From contig CALUOH010000060.1 in assembly GCA_944322025.1 (NCBI GenBank), positions 1 through 40,586 of the forward strand: a stretch of 40,586 nucleotides of DNA, read 5' to 3'. Origin of the DNA: an uncultured Bacteroidales bacterium. GTDB lineage: Bacteria; Bacteroidota; Bacteroidia; Bacteroidales; Paludibacteraceae. The notes beneath the pieces are model-generated. The model was not told the DNA's origin. It made no database searches and saw nothing but the letters and a program-made list of their open reading frames with translations. This document shows, in pieces, positions 26,089 through 34,013 of this stretch. Each line of letters begins with the position of its first letter. The stretch's first letter is position 1. The translations under genes and the position numbers were made by a program.

Positions 26089-26670
26089 CTATTTCCATTT
26101 CAGCGACTCGATAAGCCGTATTATGTCCTGCTCCACATAGGCGCTGACGGGAGCTATCGAGTCGGGATTGGGCAACGAATTGAAATACAGCGAGCCGCGT
26201 ATGAAATGGCGTGCGCTGTCTGATATGAAGAACTGCACGGGCGACGCCGCGTTGCCGCTCATCTCGTACAGGATGCCGAACGCCCGCGCCGTATCGTTTG
26301 AATAAAGGCTCTCCTCTATCGCGTCCGCCCTTATCGTGTGCTTGTAGGCCAACGTGTACGACTCCTCGCTCACTGTCTGGAATGTCTCCGGAGTTATGCG
26401 CTTATAGCTCAGGTGTATCGTCCCGTTAAGCGACGGGTAGTCAAGGTTGTACCACTCGTCGAACTTCCCCGCCCACTGCTCCTCGCGCTTGTCCGCCACG
26501 GCGTAGGCCGACATGTCAAACTCGCAATGGCTGAACACTTTGCATCGCTTGTAGGCATGTTCGGGCAGGTCTATGCGGAAATAGCCGTACGGACGCGGCA
26601 CCGGAGGGCGCGAACACCCCGCCGCCACTGCCGCCATCATCACCACCGCCAACAGCTTAGTCATCTTCAT
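26089..26670 (-). CDS. gldD: GldD-like lipoprotein
   Basis: A 193-residue protein with a lipoprotein signal ending AVAAGCS. The mature part starts PRPYGYFRIDLPEHAYKR, characteristic of GldD, and continues with WYNLDYPSLNGTIHLSYK and a Tyr-rich middle. GldD is required for gliding in Flavobacterium and is often conserved in non-gliding Bacteroidetes, probably in envelope assembly linked to type IX secretion; its biochemical role is unknown. Its start overlaps the end of gldE by 14 bases, a translational-coupling arrangement that is conserved in the phylum. Confidence 0.92.
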   Translation of the reverse strand: MKMTKLLAVVMMAAVAAGCSRPPVPRPYGYFRIDLPEHAYKRCKVFSHCEFDMSAYAVADKREEQWAGKFDEWYNLDYPSLNGTIHLSYKRITPETFQTVSEESYTLAYKHTIRADAIEESLYSNDTARAFGILYEMSGNAASPVQFFISDSARHFIRGSLYFNSLPNPDSIAPVSAYVEQDIIRLIESLKWK

Positions 26671-27991
26671 CTTTCTCCCTCTCCTCTCTGTTTATTGTCA
26701 GTTTCACTTCCTTTATACGACGGTCGTCCACTGCCGTCACCTCAAACCTGCAGTTTGCGTAGGCCAGAACCTCATGCTCATCGGGCATCTCTCCCTTGAT
26801 TTCAAGTATAAGCCCGGCCAGCGTGTCCACATCGCCCGTCTTGTCGGCAAACAGCTCCGGGTCTATGCCCGTCACCTTGAAAAAGTCGGTCAGCAGTATC
26901 TTGGCCTCAAACACGTACGTATTCTCGTCCACCCTCCTGTACTGTATCTCCTCGTTGTCATACTCGTCGCTTATGTCACCCACCACCTCCTCAAGTATAT
27001 CCTCCATCGTCACTATCCCCGACGTCCCCCCGAACTCGTCCACTACCACCGCTATGTGTATCTTGTTCTTCTGGAACTCCTGCAAAAGGTCATCTATCTT
27101 CTTCGTCTCCGGCACAAAATACGCCGACCGTATGAGCGTCTGCCACTTGAAGTTATCCCCCTTCCCGAGGTGCGGTATCAGATCCTTCGCATAGAGCACG
27201 CCCCGTATGTCGTCATACGTGTTCGCCAGCACAGGCATACGCGAATACTCATGCTCCACTATGCAGGCCACCACCTTGTCGAACGAGTCCTTTATATCCA
27301 CCGTCACCATGTCCAGCCGCGAAGTCATCACCCCTGCGGCGGTAATGTTGCCGAACTTCACTATCCCCTTCAGCAGACCCGCCTCCTCCTCCATATTGTC
27401 CGACGTAAGCTCCAGAGCCTGCGACAGTTCGTCTATCGAAATATTATTGTTATGCTTATGCTTCGTCAGCTGCCTGTTCACTATGCTTGTCGACCCCACC
27501 AGCAGCTTCGTGAACGGCCGCAGCACCTTCCCCGCGCACCTCAGCAGCCCCGCACCCCTGCGGCACATCCGCAACGGGTTCTGCGATGCCGATATCTTCG
27601 GCATGATTTCCCCGAACAGCAGCAGCAGAAACGTGATGATGACCGTCTGGATAAGAAAACCCAGCCACGGCGCATTCGAAAAGTCAAACGTCAGATTGAT
27701 GCACAGCGTAGAGAGCATCACTATCGCCACATTCACGAAGTTATTCGTTATCAGGATAGTACCGAGCAGATGCTCCGGCTCCTTGAGCAACGCCCTGATT
27801 TTCTCCGCCGTCGCCGTCGTATCCCCCTCCAGCTCATTCTGGTCCTGAGGCGAGAGTGAAAAAAAAGCCACTTCTGAAGCCGACACAAACGCCGAGACAC
27901 AAAGCAGCAATATCACCAGCACGAGCGAAACGACAGCCTCCCACGTGAATGGCAGAACTATGACTAAATCAGATAAGGGGTTAGGGTCCAA
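26657..27991 (-). CDS. gldE: GldE-like CNNM/CorC-type membrane protein
   Basis: A 444-residue membrane protein. A DUF21 (CNNM) domain with about four helices spans residues 15-150 and includes SASEVAFFSLSPQDQNEL and LLLFGEIMPKISASQNP. Two CBS modules follow (about 205-330, containing VMTSRLDMVTVDI and VDEFGGTSGIVTMEDILEEV), then a CorC/HlyC-type C-terminal domain. Related proteins take part in divalent cation transport. GldE partners genetically with GldD in gliding bacteria. The ssb gene lies upstream, separated by a hairpin at 28015-28043. Confidence 0.93.
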   Translation of the reverse strand: MDPNPLSDLVIVLPFTWEAVVSLVLVILLLCVSAFVSASEVAFFSLSPQDQNELEGDTTATAEKIRALLKEPEHLLGTILITNNFVNVAIVMLSTLCINLTFDFSNAPWLGFLIQTVIITFLLLLFGEIMPKISASQNPLRMCRRGAGLLRCAGKVLRPFTKLLVGSTSIVNRQLTKHKHNNNISIDELSQALELTSDNMEEEAGLLKGIVKFGNITAAGVMTSRLDMVTVDIKDSFDKVVACIVEHEYSRMPVLANTYDDIRGVLYAKDLIPHLGKGDNFKWQTLIRSAYFVPETKKIDDLLQEFQKNKIHIAVVVDEFGGTSGIVTMEDILEEVVGDISDEYDNEEIQYRRVDENTYVFEAKILLTDFFKVTGIDPELFADKTGDVDTLAGLILEIKGEMPDEHEVLAYANCRFEVTAVDDRRIKEVKLTINREEREKDEDD

Positions 27992-28014
27992 ACTGTTGCG
28001 GTTTAGTTAAACAA

Positions 28015-28043
28015 TGCAGGGACAGAAGTTTTCCGTCCCTGCA
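28015..28043 (-). terminator. Hairpin between ssb and gldE
   Basis: TGCAGGGAC and GTCCCTGCA pair as a stem, with an interior that can pair further (AGAA/TTTC). On the minus strand it is followed by TTGTTTAAC. It may partly terminate or process transcripts after ssb, letting ssb be expressed more than the gld genes. Confidence 0.55.
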
Positions 28044-28105
28044 AATATACTCCATTTTTATATAAAAAAGAAATATGAGGCAAACATTTTGCGCCGCCCC
28101 GCGCC

Positions 28106-28639
28106 TCAGAACGGCAGGTCATCCCCTTGGTCCAGCGGCGCGCCGTCATACGGCTCCGCATTAATCACAGGCGACTGCGGCTGCCCGTACGCCCCTCCCG
28201 GCTGCGCCTGAGACCATCCGCCCTGCTGCGCCGGTGCTTGATACTGAGGCTGTTGCCATCCGCCCTGCTGCGCCTGCGGCGCGCCCGCCTGTTGCGGCTG
28301 CTGCTCCCTGCGGCCCAGCATCTGCATATCGTCCACATAAATCTCCGTCACATAACGCTTCACACCCGTCTTGTCATCATACGAGCGCGTCCTTATCTTA
28401 CCCTCCACATACAGCTGCGAACCCTTCCTCACATACTGCTCAACCACAGCCGCAAGTCCGCCACGGAACACAAGGTTGTGTCCCTCTGACCGCTCCGGCA
28501 CTTGAGTACCATTCGGAAGCGTATAGCCACGTTCATTAGTAATCAACCTGACATTGGCCACACGGTTGTTATTGTCAAAATAGCGCACAACAGGGTCTGC
28601 CCCCACATTGCCCACCAAAATCACTTTATTCACTGACAT
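28106..28639 (-). CDS. ssb: Single-stranded DNA-binding protein
   Basis: A 177-residue protein. The OB fold (about residues 1-110) starts MSVNKVILVGNVGADPVVRY and includes EGHNLVFRGGLAAVVEQYVRKG and LYVEGKIRTRSYDD. A Gln/Gly/Pro-rich linker follows, with repeats of the type QQGGW. The tip is DDLPF, the acidic tail that docks partner proteins in replication and repair. Placement upstream of gldE and gldD is a conserved Bacteroidetes arrangement. Confidence 0.96.
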   Translation of the reverse strand: MSVNKVILVGNVGADPVVRYFDNNNRVANVRLITNERGYTLPNGTQVPERSEGHNLVFRGGLAAVVEQYVRKGSQLYVEGKIRTRSYDDKTGVKRYVTEIYVDDMQMLGRREQQPQQAGAPQAQQGGWQQPQYQAPAQQGGWSQAQPGGAYGQPQSPVINAEPYDGAPLDQGDDLPF

Positions 28640-28764
28640 ATACTTATACTGTTTTTATCATTTACACCGGACACGCCCCGCAAAAAGGACACGCCCCGTG
28701 CACATTACTCCTTACGGACTCCAAAGTAAACTCTATTTTTTCAATTATGCAATAGGATACAAAG

Positions 28765-28808
28765 AAAAAACAGGGCTGTGTCAAATAAAAGTTTTTTTGA
28801 TACAACCC
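28765..28808 (-). terminator. Intrinsic terminator downstream of the 87-residue lipoprotein gene
   Basis: GGGCTGTGTCAAA at about 28773-28785 pairs with TTTGATACAACCC (one mismatch and a G-U pair) over an AT-rich loop. On the minus strand the stem is followed by TGTTTTTTCTTTG. The gap 28640-28960 otherwise has a direct repeat GGACACGCCCCG at 28669-28680 and 28687-28698 just upstream of ssb, and nothing else I can support. The stem sequence also resembles ends of some Bacteroides insertion sequences, so an IS scar is an alternative. Confidence 0.55.
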
Positions 28809-28960
28809 CATTAACTTAAGATGTGTAAGAACCCGCAAAACTAAAGCATTGAAGATGATGGCGACCGGAGTTCACTGAAGTAAACGACTTGACCAGGACA
28901 CCGAAAAGCAGCAGTTTGCGATTATGACACATCGCCCATAAACCTCACAGCCGCCACTCA

Positions 28961-29224
28961 TCAAATGACATCGAGATTCTTCCCAAGACAGTCGGTCTCG
29001 CTCAGATTGCCGGCACGCTTCGTAACCACATCGACACCGAGCTTCTCCTCGAGGTCATCCACATAGGTGTTGAGGTCATTCCTGCTGCAATACTGATAAA
29101 GCGTAATTTCTGCATTATTCAACGTGTAAGTAACCTCCCAGCAGCGCGGCTTGTCAGGGTCGCACGACGTAAACAGCACGGCAGTCATGCAGACAGCCGC
29201 CAATGATGCGATAATTTTCTTCAT
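28961..29224 (-). CDS. Small lipoprotein of unknown function
   Basis: An 87-residue protein with a clear lipoprotein signal ending VLFTSCDPD. The mature part (CWEVTYTLNNAEITLYQYCS and a charged helical end) contains three further cysteines (CW, YCS, DCLG). I do not recognise a named family. A -7 motif lies upstream at 29305-29312 and a terminator at 28765-28808, so it looks monocistronic. Confidence 0.7.
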   Translation of the reverse strand: MKKIIASLAAVCMTAVLFTSCDPDKPRCWEVTYTLNNAEITLYQYCSRNDLNTYVDDLEEKLGVDVVTKRAGNLSETDCLGKNLDVI

Positions 29225-29304
29225 GTCGATTATATTTAAAGTTAAACGTTTACTCTACATTCACCCTCTCCAATACTCTCCATTTGCCCCCACCAAAAGA
29301 CATG

Positions 29305-29312
29305 CAAAGGTA
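29305..29312 (-). promoter_or_regulatory. -7 motif (TACCTTTG) of the small lipoprotein gene
   Basis: CAAAGGTA on the plus strand is TACCTTTG on the minus strand, 81 bases before the ATG at 29224. Confidence 0.6.
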
Positions 29313-29433
29313 AATACAATTTTACATCGGGACAAACAAAAAGCCACAAATTATTCCGAAGCCCGGCCGAAACCCGGCAGCCAAACCTCCCGCCCCGCTC
29401 CCCCTTCCCCCCTCCCCGTCCTTCACTATTAAT

Positions 29434-29490
29434 TTGGGTTAAAAACACGTACTCTCGACGGAGCGGCCACGGACGCCCTACGGACACTCT
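29434..29490 (+). repeat. Interspersed intergenic repeat, copy G
   Basis: TAATTTGG, core GTTAAAAACACGTACTCTCG, then ACGGAGCGGCCACGGACGCC and CTACGGACACTCTCCCC. It is in tandem with copy H, about 93 bases apart and in the same orientation. A C-rich stretch precedes it (29390-29425). Confidence 0.88.
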
Positions 29491-29526
29491 CCCCACCCAC
29501 ACCCCGCCCCTCAGCCCCCTCAAACG

Positions 29527-29594
29527 CAAAAAGTGGTTAAAAAGTCGTACTCTCGAGCCAGCAGCAGGCCAGCCCCTCCGAAGCCACTACGGAC
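29527..29594 (+). repeat. Interspersed intergenic repeat, copy H
   Basis: CAAAAAGTG, then GTTAAAAAGTCGTACTCTCG (two changes from the core), AGCCAGCAGCAGGCCAGCCC and CTCCGAAGCCACTACGGAC. Its preceding CCCCTCAAACG matches copy E. Confidence 0.88.
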
Positions 29595-29652
29595 TCCCCC
29601 CCGGCCCCCACCGCACTCACAGAGTTAAAAACTGCATACAAAGGCCTTTTAT

Positions 29653-29683
29653 TTTGCAATATGAGCCTTATTAATTACTTTTG
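29653..29683 (+). promoter_or_regulatory. Promoter of the candidate RNA / long leader
   Basis: TTTG at 29653-29656, a 19-base spacer and TACTTTTG at 29676-29683 match the Bacteroidetes -33/-7 arrangement. Transcription would begin near 29690, about 500 bases before the next convincing coding start at 30194. Confidence 0.65.
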
Positions 29684-29689
29684 CACTGC

Positions 29690-30018
29690 GAATCCACGCC
29701 GATGTCCTTTGACGGACGGATGGGAGGGATTTGCAGAAACATATTGGAAAAGCGTTTACTCGACGCTTTGTTCTTTGCGGTTCGGAAACTTCGCAACTTT
29801 CTCGCAGTCAAAGAATAAGGCAACAGTAGATGCCTCGGGATGTGTCTATACACACGCCATGCCGGGCAGGGTCTCACCGTGAGAACCTTGCCCGGGGATG
29901 GCATATATACATATCGGCGTGGGCTTCTGCGTTGCTCGTTCTGACTGCTGGGCAATGCGAAGGCCTCGAACCGCGGGACGGGTAACAGGTACAGACTCCC
30001 GCGCTTTCCTATTTTTAC
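29690..30018 (+). ncRNA. Candidate structured RNA or long 5' leader
   Basis: After a good promoter there is no convincing gene for about 500 bases, but several structures. A long hairpin at about 29856-29904 pairs GCCATGCCGGGCA with TTGCCCGGGGATGGC and has a CTCAC/GTGAG inner stem. Another stem, CGCGGGA (29972-29978) with TCCCGCG (29997-30003), is followed by CTTTCCTATTTTTAC and looks like an intrinsic terminator. A further small hairpin GTCCGC/GCGGAC lies at 30043-30063. The region could be a free RNA of about 330 nt or a leader controlling 30194-30964. I have the impression of similar sequence in other Bacteroidales, but cannot verify it. A 73-residue ORF here is not a credible protein. Confidence 0.5.
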
Positions 30019-30193
30019 TAACCCAAATCTTTTTTGTCAACCGTCCGCAGGGGAATCGCGGACAGAACGGCAGGGCAATGCATGTGCCGCCTGTACAGTA
30101 CTCGCATCCGCGCGGACTTACTGCACCCCGCACAGACACAGCCGTCCATAGCCCGCCGGCACATGACTCTTATTCTTTAATCTCAATTCAAAA

Positions 30194-30964
30194 ATGAAAC
30201 CGACCAGACCAATCTCCATGGTTGCAGCCATCGCCGCAGCCATCTCATTAAACGCGCAAGAGCCGCCGGAAGCCATCAACATCCACCGCCGCGACGGCAC
30301 TGTCAAGTCCTTATCGTTCACCGGATTCTCCGGACTGGAGCTGAACGGGAACAGCATCACCGTCACAGGCCGGGACACACCGCTCTCACTCGCCCTCGGC
30401 GACATAAGCAAAATCACATTCGGCGACCGTATCACAACCGAATACCCGGTGACATTCGCCGTCGTCGGCAGCGGCAACGGCATCATTTCCGCAACCGCAT
30501 GGGACGGATTTATGCTGCGCGACATCTACTCCGGCGAGCTCCTCCCCGCTGGCAGCGAAATCACTCTCCTCGCCACACCGGGAGTGGGCAACACAGTGAA
30601 AGAGTGGCGCATAGACGGTTCTCCCTATGACGGCACGGAAAACGAACTGCACCTCACCGTTCAGGATGCTCCGCTTGACGTGACAGTAGAATTCGGTATC
30701 GGAAACGGCTCAGGCCACACTGCCGCCCCAGTAACCGACGACATAAACGTATACGTACATAGGCATGAAAGCATTGTGATAGAGAGCACCGGCGGCATAC
30801 TGCACTTCACACTCATGGATATGGGCGGCAGGATAGTGCGCGACGTACACACGCGCCATCTTCCCCGGCAGACCGTAATACCAGTAGCCGGCATGCCGCA
30901 AGGAACATACATACTCCGCATCCGCTCAGCGGAAAGTGTTAAAACAGAAAAAGTGATAATCTGA
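30194..30964 (+). CDS. Secreted protein with type IX sorting-like C-terminal domain
   Basis: A 256-residue protein with a signal peptide (about residues 1-21, ending LNA). The middle includes a strand-rich repeat-type segment (YPVTFAVVGSGNGIISATAW, VEFGIGNGSG). The last 75 residues fit a T9SS type A sorting domain: LHFTLMDMGGRIVRDVHTR, PVAGMPQGTYILRI and the terminal KTEKVII. Such domains route proteins through the type IX system to the cell surface. It has no recognisable enzyme domain. It lies 94 bases before the FGE/VWA protein and may share the promoter at 29653-29683. Confidence 0.8.
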   Translation: MKPTRPISMVAAIAAAISLNAQEPPEAINIHRRDGTVKSLSFTGFSGLELNGNSITVTGRDTPLSLALGDISKITFGDRITTEYPVTFAVVGSGNGIISATAWDGFMLRDIYSGELLPAGSEITLLATPGVGNTVKEWRIDGSPYDGTENELHLTVQDAPLDVTVEFGIGNGSGHTAAPVTDDINVYVHRHESIVIESTGGILHFTLMDMGGRIVRDVHTRHLPRQTVIPVAGMPQGTYILRIRSAESVKTEKVII

Positions 30965-31058
30965 TAAACTGCAAACCGAATGCCGCACCTTGACTTGCCA
31001 GGATTCTGACAGGGCGCGGACTTCACCCTATTGAATACAAAACAAACAGATGACTGCT

Positions 31059-33125
31059 ATGAAAAAAACTATCTTAACCCTGGCCGCCTTATTGGCCTTG
31101 ACCTCAGCGGCCGCTCAGGAAAAGTCCACACGGACCATGCGCATATTCCACGATGGAAACATAATCTACTCCCGCGATGTCGCTCTGGTAGACAGCATCA
31201 ACTTTCTCCTCGACAATGGCGGGGACAGCAATCCCGGCGGTGACGGAAACCCCGGCGACTCAAGCCAGATATACGCCGGCGTAATAGCCTTCAACTCCGA
31301 CGTGAACCAGCTGCCTATAACCGATGACCTCGACGCGGTGCGTATGTTCATAAACTCCCAGACAAACGACAAGGACTTCACTGCATTCGCCTACTCCGTA
31401 TCGCAGGGCAACAGGATGTTCGACGCCGAAGGCCTCCCGCAGTTCGACAAAATTTTCATGCTCAACTTCTCCGACGGCACTGACAACTACTCAAACCGCA
31501 AATGGGGCGACGAGGGACGCATGGTCAGCCCGGCCAACGTCTACGACACCGCACGCTTCGACCTGATGCAGAGAACGGGGCTCAACTCCTACGCCATCGG
31601 CTTCGGAGACGATGTCGGCTTCGGAGAGAAAATGCGCAAAGTCGTCACCGGCAACGGCAGTTACCGCAACGCCGCATCGTCCGCTCAATTACAGCCCACT
31701 TTCAACGAAATTGCGAACTCCATAATAGCATCATCCAAAAACGTAATGCTCAAAACAAACTCAGGCTACTTCTTCGAGGGCAGCCACAAATATTTCCGCT
31801 TCTCATTCGTAGCTGACGGCGGCCTGCGTGACACAATATTCGCACGGTTGGACGGAAACCCCGCCGACGGCTTCTCACTGAACGTCATAGACCCGGGCTC
31901 ATTCGCACAGTTCGACTCCCCTGCCCGAGGCACGGAAGATGCCGCCACAGGCAAAGTGCTAATCCCGCTCAACAACCTGAAATTCATCCACGGCGGCGAA
32001 GAGATACAGTTCGACTTCGAGGTTGAGGTCTCATTTGACGGCTCGATGTACTACACCGATGTGGAAGAGGCATCGACTGCCGAATCAATCAGCAAACGCA
32101 TTGCCGTAGTCCTTGTACTTGACTGTTCCTCATCGATGGGCGAATCATTCGCCCCCATGCAGGAAGCCGCCATAGACTTCATCGAAACTCTCGAAGAGGC
32201 TGACCCCTCGCAGGCAAACGGCAGGATGGTGCTTGCCGACTTCACCGAAAAACTCAACGGCATGCAGCTCAACATGGTAGCCGTAAAGGGCGGCAAATTC
32301 GTCATGGGGGCACAGAGTGCCGGCCCCGCTCTGCCAAACTACGACCCCGATGCCGATACCGACGAACAGCCTACCCACAACGTCACACTCTCCGACTTCT
32401 TCATCGGCGAGACCGAAGTGACGCAGGAACTCTGGGAATACGTAATGGGAGCGCACAACATCACACACTACCCCAAAGACGCTGAGACCGTCTACCTCTA
32501 CCCCGCATTCACCGCCGGAGGCTCACTCGTCGAGACAGGAGGCACCGACATGTACGGCGCCTCCGAACCATCCTCATCCTCCGGCGACGCCGACAGCATC
32601 CCGGTATTCTATGTCTCTTACAACGACATCACCGGCAAACACGGATTCCTCGACCGCCTCAATGCCCTGACCGGCAAAAAATACCGTCTTCCCTCCGAAG
32701 CCGAGTGGGAATACGCCGCCCGCGGTGGACAGAAGAACCGCTACACCCGCGAGACCACCGATGCCACAGGAGCTCCGTCCGACACCGCAATGTACATCTA
32801 CGCCGGAAGCAACGACGTGGAAACGGTAGCGCAGTTTCACGACAACGCATACCGGACACCCATGCAGGTCAAAAGCCTCTCTCCTAACGACCTCGGCCTC
32901 TACGACATGAGCGGCAACGTGGACGAGTGGTGCTGCGACCGCTACGGCAGATACACCGGCGAAACACAGACCGACCCCCAAGGCCCCGACACAGGCAACT
33001 ACCGCGTCATAAGGGGAGGATACTACAGTAGCGGCGAAGCCGATTGCCGTGTCTCAGCCCGTAGAGACATCAGCCCGTCAATCAGATATGAATATATCGG
33101 TTTCCGCCTTGCACTATCCCGGTAG
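31059..33125 (+). CDS. Secreted FGE/SUMF1-like protein with a permuted VWA domain
   Basis: A 688-residue protein with a signal peptide ending TSAAAQ. A short segment (MRIFHDGNIIYSRDVALVDS) comes first. Residues about 72-220 look like the second half of a von Willebrand A domain (IFMLNFSDGTDN, NSYAIGFGDD). A beta-rich part spans about 225-335. Only then, at about 347-400, come the first strand and metal-site motif VLVLDCSSSMGES and the second strand. From about residue 405 a formylglycine-generating-enzyme (FGE-sulfatase) domain runs to the end: VAVKGGKFVMG, FFIGETEVTQELWEYVMG, RLPSEAEWEYAARGG and LYDMSGNVDEW. The FGE catalytic cysteines are not obvious, so it is probably a structural or binding version. 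The VWA half order is unusual. Confidence 0.8.
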   Translation: MKKTILTLAALLALTSAAAQEKSTRTMRIFHDGNIIYSRDVALVDSINFLLDNGGDSNPGGDGNPGDSSQIYAGVIAFNSDVNQLPITDDLDAVRMFINSQTNDKDFTAFAYSVSQGNRMFDAEGLPQFDKIFMLNFSDGTDNYSNRKWGDEGRMVSPANVYDTARFDLMQRTGLNSYAIGFGDDVGFGEKMRKVVTGNGSYRNAASSAQLQPTFNEIANSIIASSKNVMLKTNSGYFFEGSHKYFRFSFVADGGLRDTIFARLDGNPADGFSLNVIDPGSFAQFDSPARGTEDAATGKVLIPLNNLKFIHGGEEIQFDFEVEVSFDGSMYYTDVEEASTAESISKRIAVVLVLDCSSSMGESFAPMQEAAIDFIETLEEADPSQANGRMVLADFTEKLNGMQLNMVAVKGGKFVMGAQSAGPALPNYDPDADTDEQPTHNVTLSDFFIGETEVTQELWEYVMGAHNITHYPKDAETVYLYPAFTAGGSLVETGGTDMYGASEPSSSSGDADSIPVFYVSYNDITGKHGFLDRLNALTGKKYRLPSEAEWEYAARGGQKNRYTRETTDATGAPSDTAMYIYAGSNDVETVAQFHDNAYRTPMQVKSLSPNDLGLYDMSGNVDEWCCDRYGRYTGETQTDPQGPDTGNYRVIRGGYYSSGEADCRVSARRDISPSIRYEYIGFRLALSR

Positions 33126-33149
33126 CGCGTGCCTCACCGTAGCGACATC

Positions 33150-33197
33150 GGGCGGGCGGCAATGAGATGTTTCTATCTCATTGCCGCCCGCCATTTT
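33150..33197 (+). terminator. Intrinsic terminator after the FGE/VWA gene
   Basis: GGCGGGCGGCAATGAGA and TCTCATTGCCGCCCGCC form a perfect 17-base stem around a short loop, followed by ATTTTCC. Confidence 0.88.
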
Positions 33198-33306
33198 CCT
33201 GCGCCCTCATACGCATCCGCCATCACCCTCATAACCTCCTCCCCATCACCCCACTCCCCCGCCCTCCGCCGCCTCTTTCTCTCCTCACCTCCCTCCTTGT
33301 TAATCA

Positions 33307-33361
33307 GAGTTAAAAACACCTACTCTCGCGCCAGCGCCCAGCCAGCCCCCACGGACACCCT
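33307..33361 (+). repeat. Interspersed intergenic repeat, copy I
   Basis: TTAATCAGA precedes GTTAAAAACACCTACTCTCG (one change from the core), then CGCCAGCGCCCAGCCAGCCC and CCACGGACACCC. A C-rich tract lies immediately upstream (33241-33300 has 37 C and 4 G). It is the last repeat before the AT-rich RiPP region. Confidence 0.88.
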
Positions 33362-33768
33362 CCGCACCCGACACCCTGTCTCATCACCCATTCCTGCCGC
33401 CTCTTCGCGTAGTTTACCCTGTTTCCTGACTGCACATAGTGTTATTAATAGCTAACATCCCGACTGTTTCGCGCATGAATCAGACATATATTCCCGATTA
33501 TCTGACGACTGTAAGAACTAATCCTATGTTATAAAACATAACATCCATACACCCATTCCCGTACTTGATTGCACAACTGACTGTTTTACAATTTCTTAAC
33601 TTCATAAATATCGATTTCAACTGCGGTCAAATTGCATATTAACTATTTTTGATATACACAACCATTGCTTCGTGTTATATATTTCACTATCTTGCATATG
33701 GATTTAGAGATAAGTGGTGTTTGCTTATCTAAAATCCCGATTTATTAACCATTTTAATCTCTGATATT
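33362..33768 (+). other. AT-rich intergenic region and leader upstream of the RiPP precursor
   Basis: No gene is seen. Base composition drops sharply to AT-rich from about 33430. A weak promoter candidate, TATCTTGC at 33688-33695, differs from the TAnnTTTG consensus at one base, and ATTGC lies roughly 25 bases before it. The precursor ATG is at 33769, giving a leader of about 65 bases that ends TTTTAATCTCTGATATT. Confidence 0.45.
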
Positions 33769-33930
33769 ATGAAAGATTCAGATTTGATTAAGAAAGATGA
33801 GGTCATCTTCACACCGGAAGAACTGACCCAGTTGGAAAACCTTGAAATCTTAGGTGGCAAACAAATCACCGAGGATACAAAGCCTATGTCAGACTTAATA
33901 GGTTGTTTCCACTACTACAATGTTTGTTAG
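33769..33930 (+). CDS. Double-glycine RiPP precursor peptide
   Basis: A 53-residue peptide too short for usual gene-length cutoffs. Residues 1-30 form an acidic leader (MKDSDLIKKDEVIFTPEELT, then QLENLEILGG), with a hydrophobic pattern before Gly-Gly as recognised by C39 peptidases. The 23-residue core starts KQITEDTKPMSDLI and ends GCFHYYNVC, with two cysteines seven positions apart and a Tyr pair. It lies 83 bases before a radical SAM/SPASM gene and upstream of a C39-ABC exporter, the expected partners. It resembles the GG-Bacteroidales natural product precursors (TIGR04149-type) in architecture, but I cannot assign it firmly. Predicted fate: modification by the radical SAM enzyme, cleavage after GG and export. 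Confidence 0.85.
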   Translation: MKDSDLIKKDEVIFTPEELTQLENLEILGGKQITEDTKPMSDLIGCFHYYNVC

Positions 33931-33971
33931 TGAAAGGTTTTCTCTAGCAAATAGTTAAATGTCTAACCAAT

Positions 33972-33996
33972 GTACAGCAACTAATAGTTGCTGCAC
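33972..33996 (+). promoter_or_regulatory. Hairpin between precursor and maturase genes
   Basis: CAGCAAC and GTTGCTG pair around TAATA, with flanking G-C and T-A pairs. There is no U-run, so it probably stabilises the precursor mRNA or partly attenuates, giving more precursor than enzyme. Confidence 0.5.
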
Positions 33997-34013
33997 ATAA
34001 AATTAAATGATGA

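Noticed and set aside
26774..27859. 361-residue plus-strand open frame
   Set aside because: It is antisense to gldE, with Arg/His-rich low-complexity sequence and no family signal.
29661..29882. 73-residue ORF in the candidate RNA region
   Set aside because: It overlaps the -7 promoter motif and the long hairpin and has no protein-like domain. A conserved RNA explains it better.
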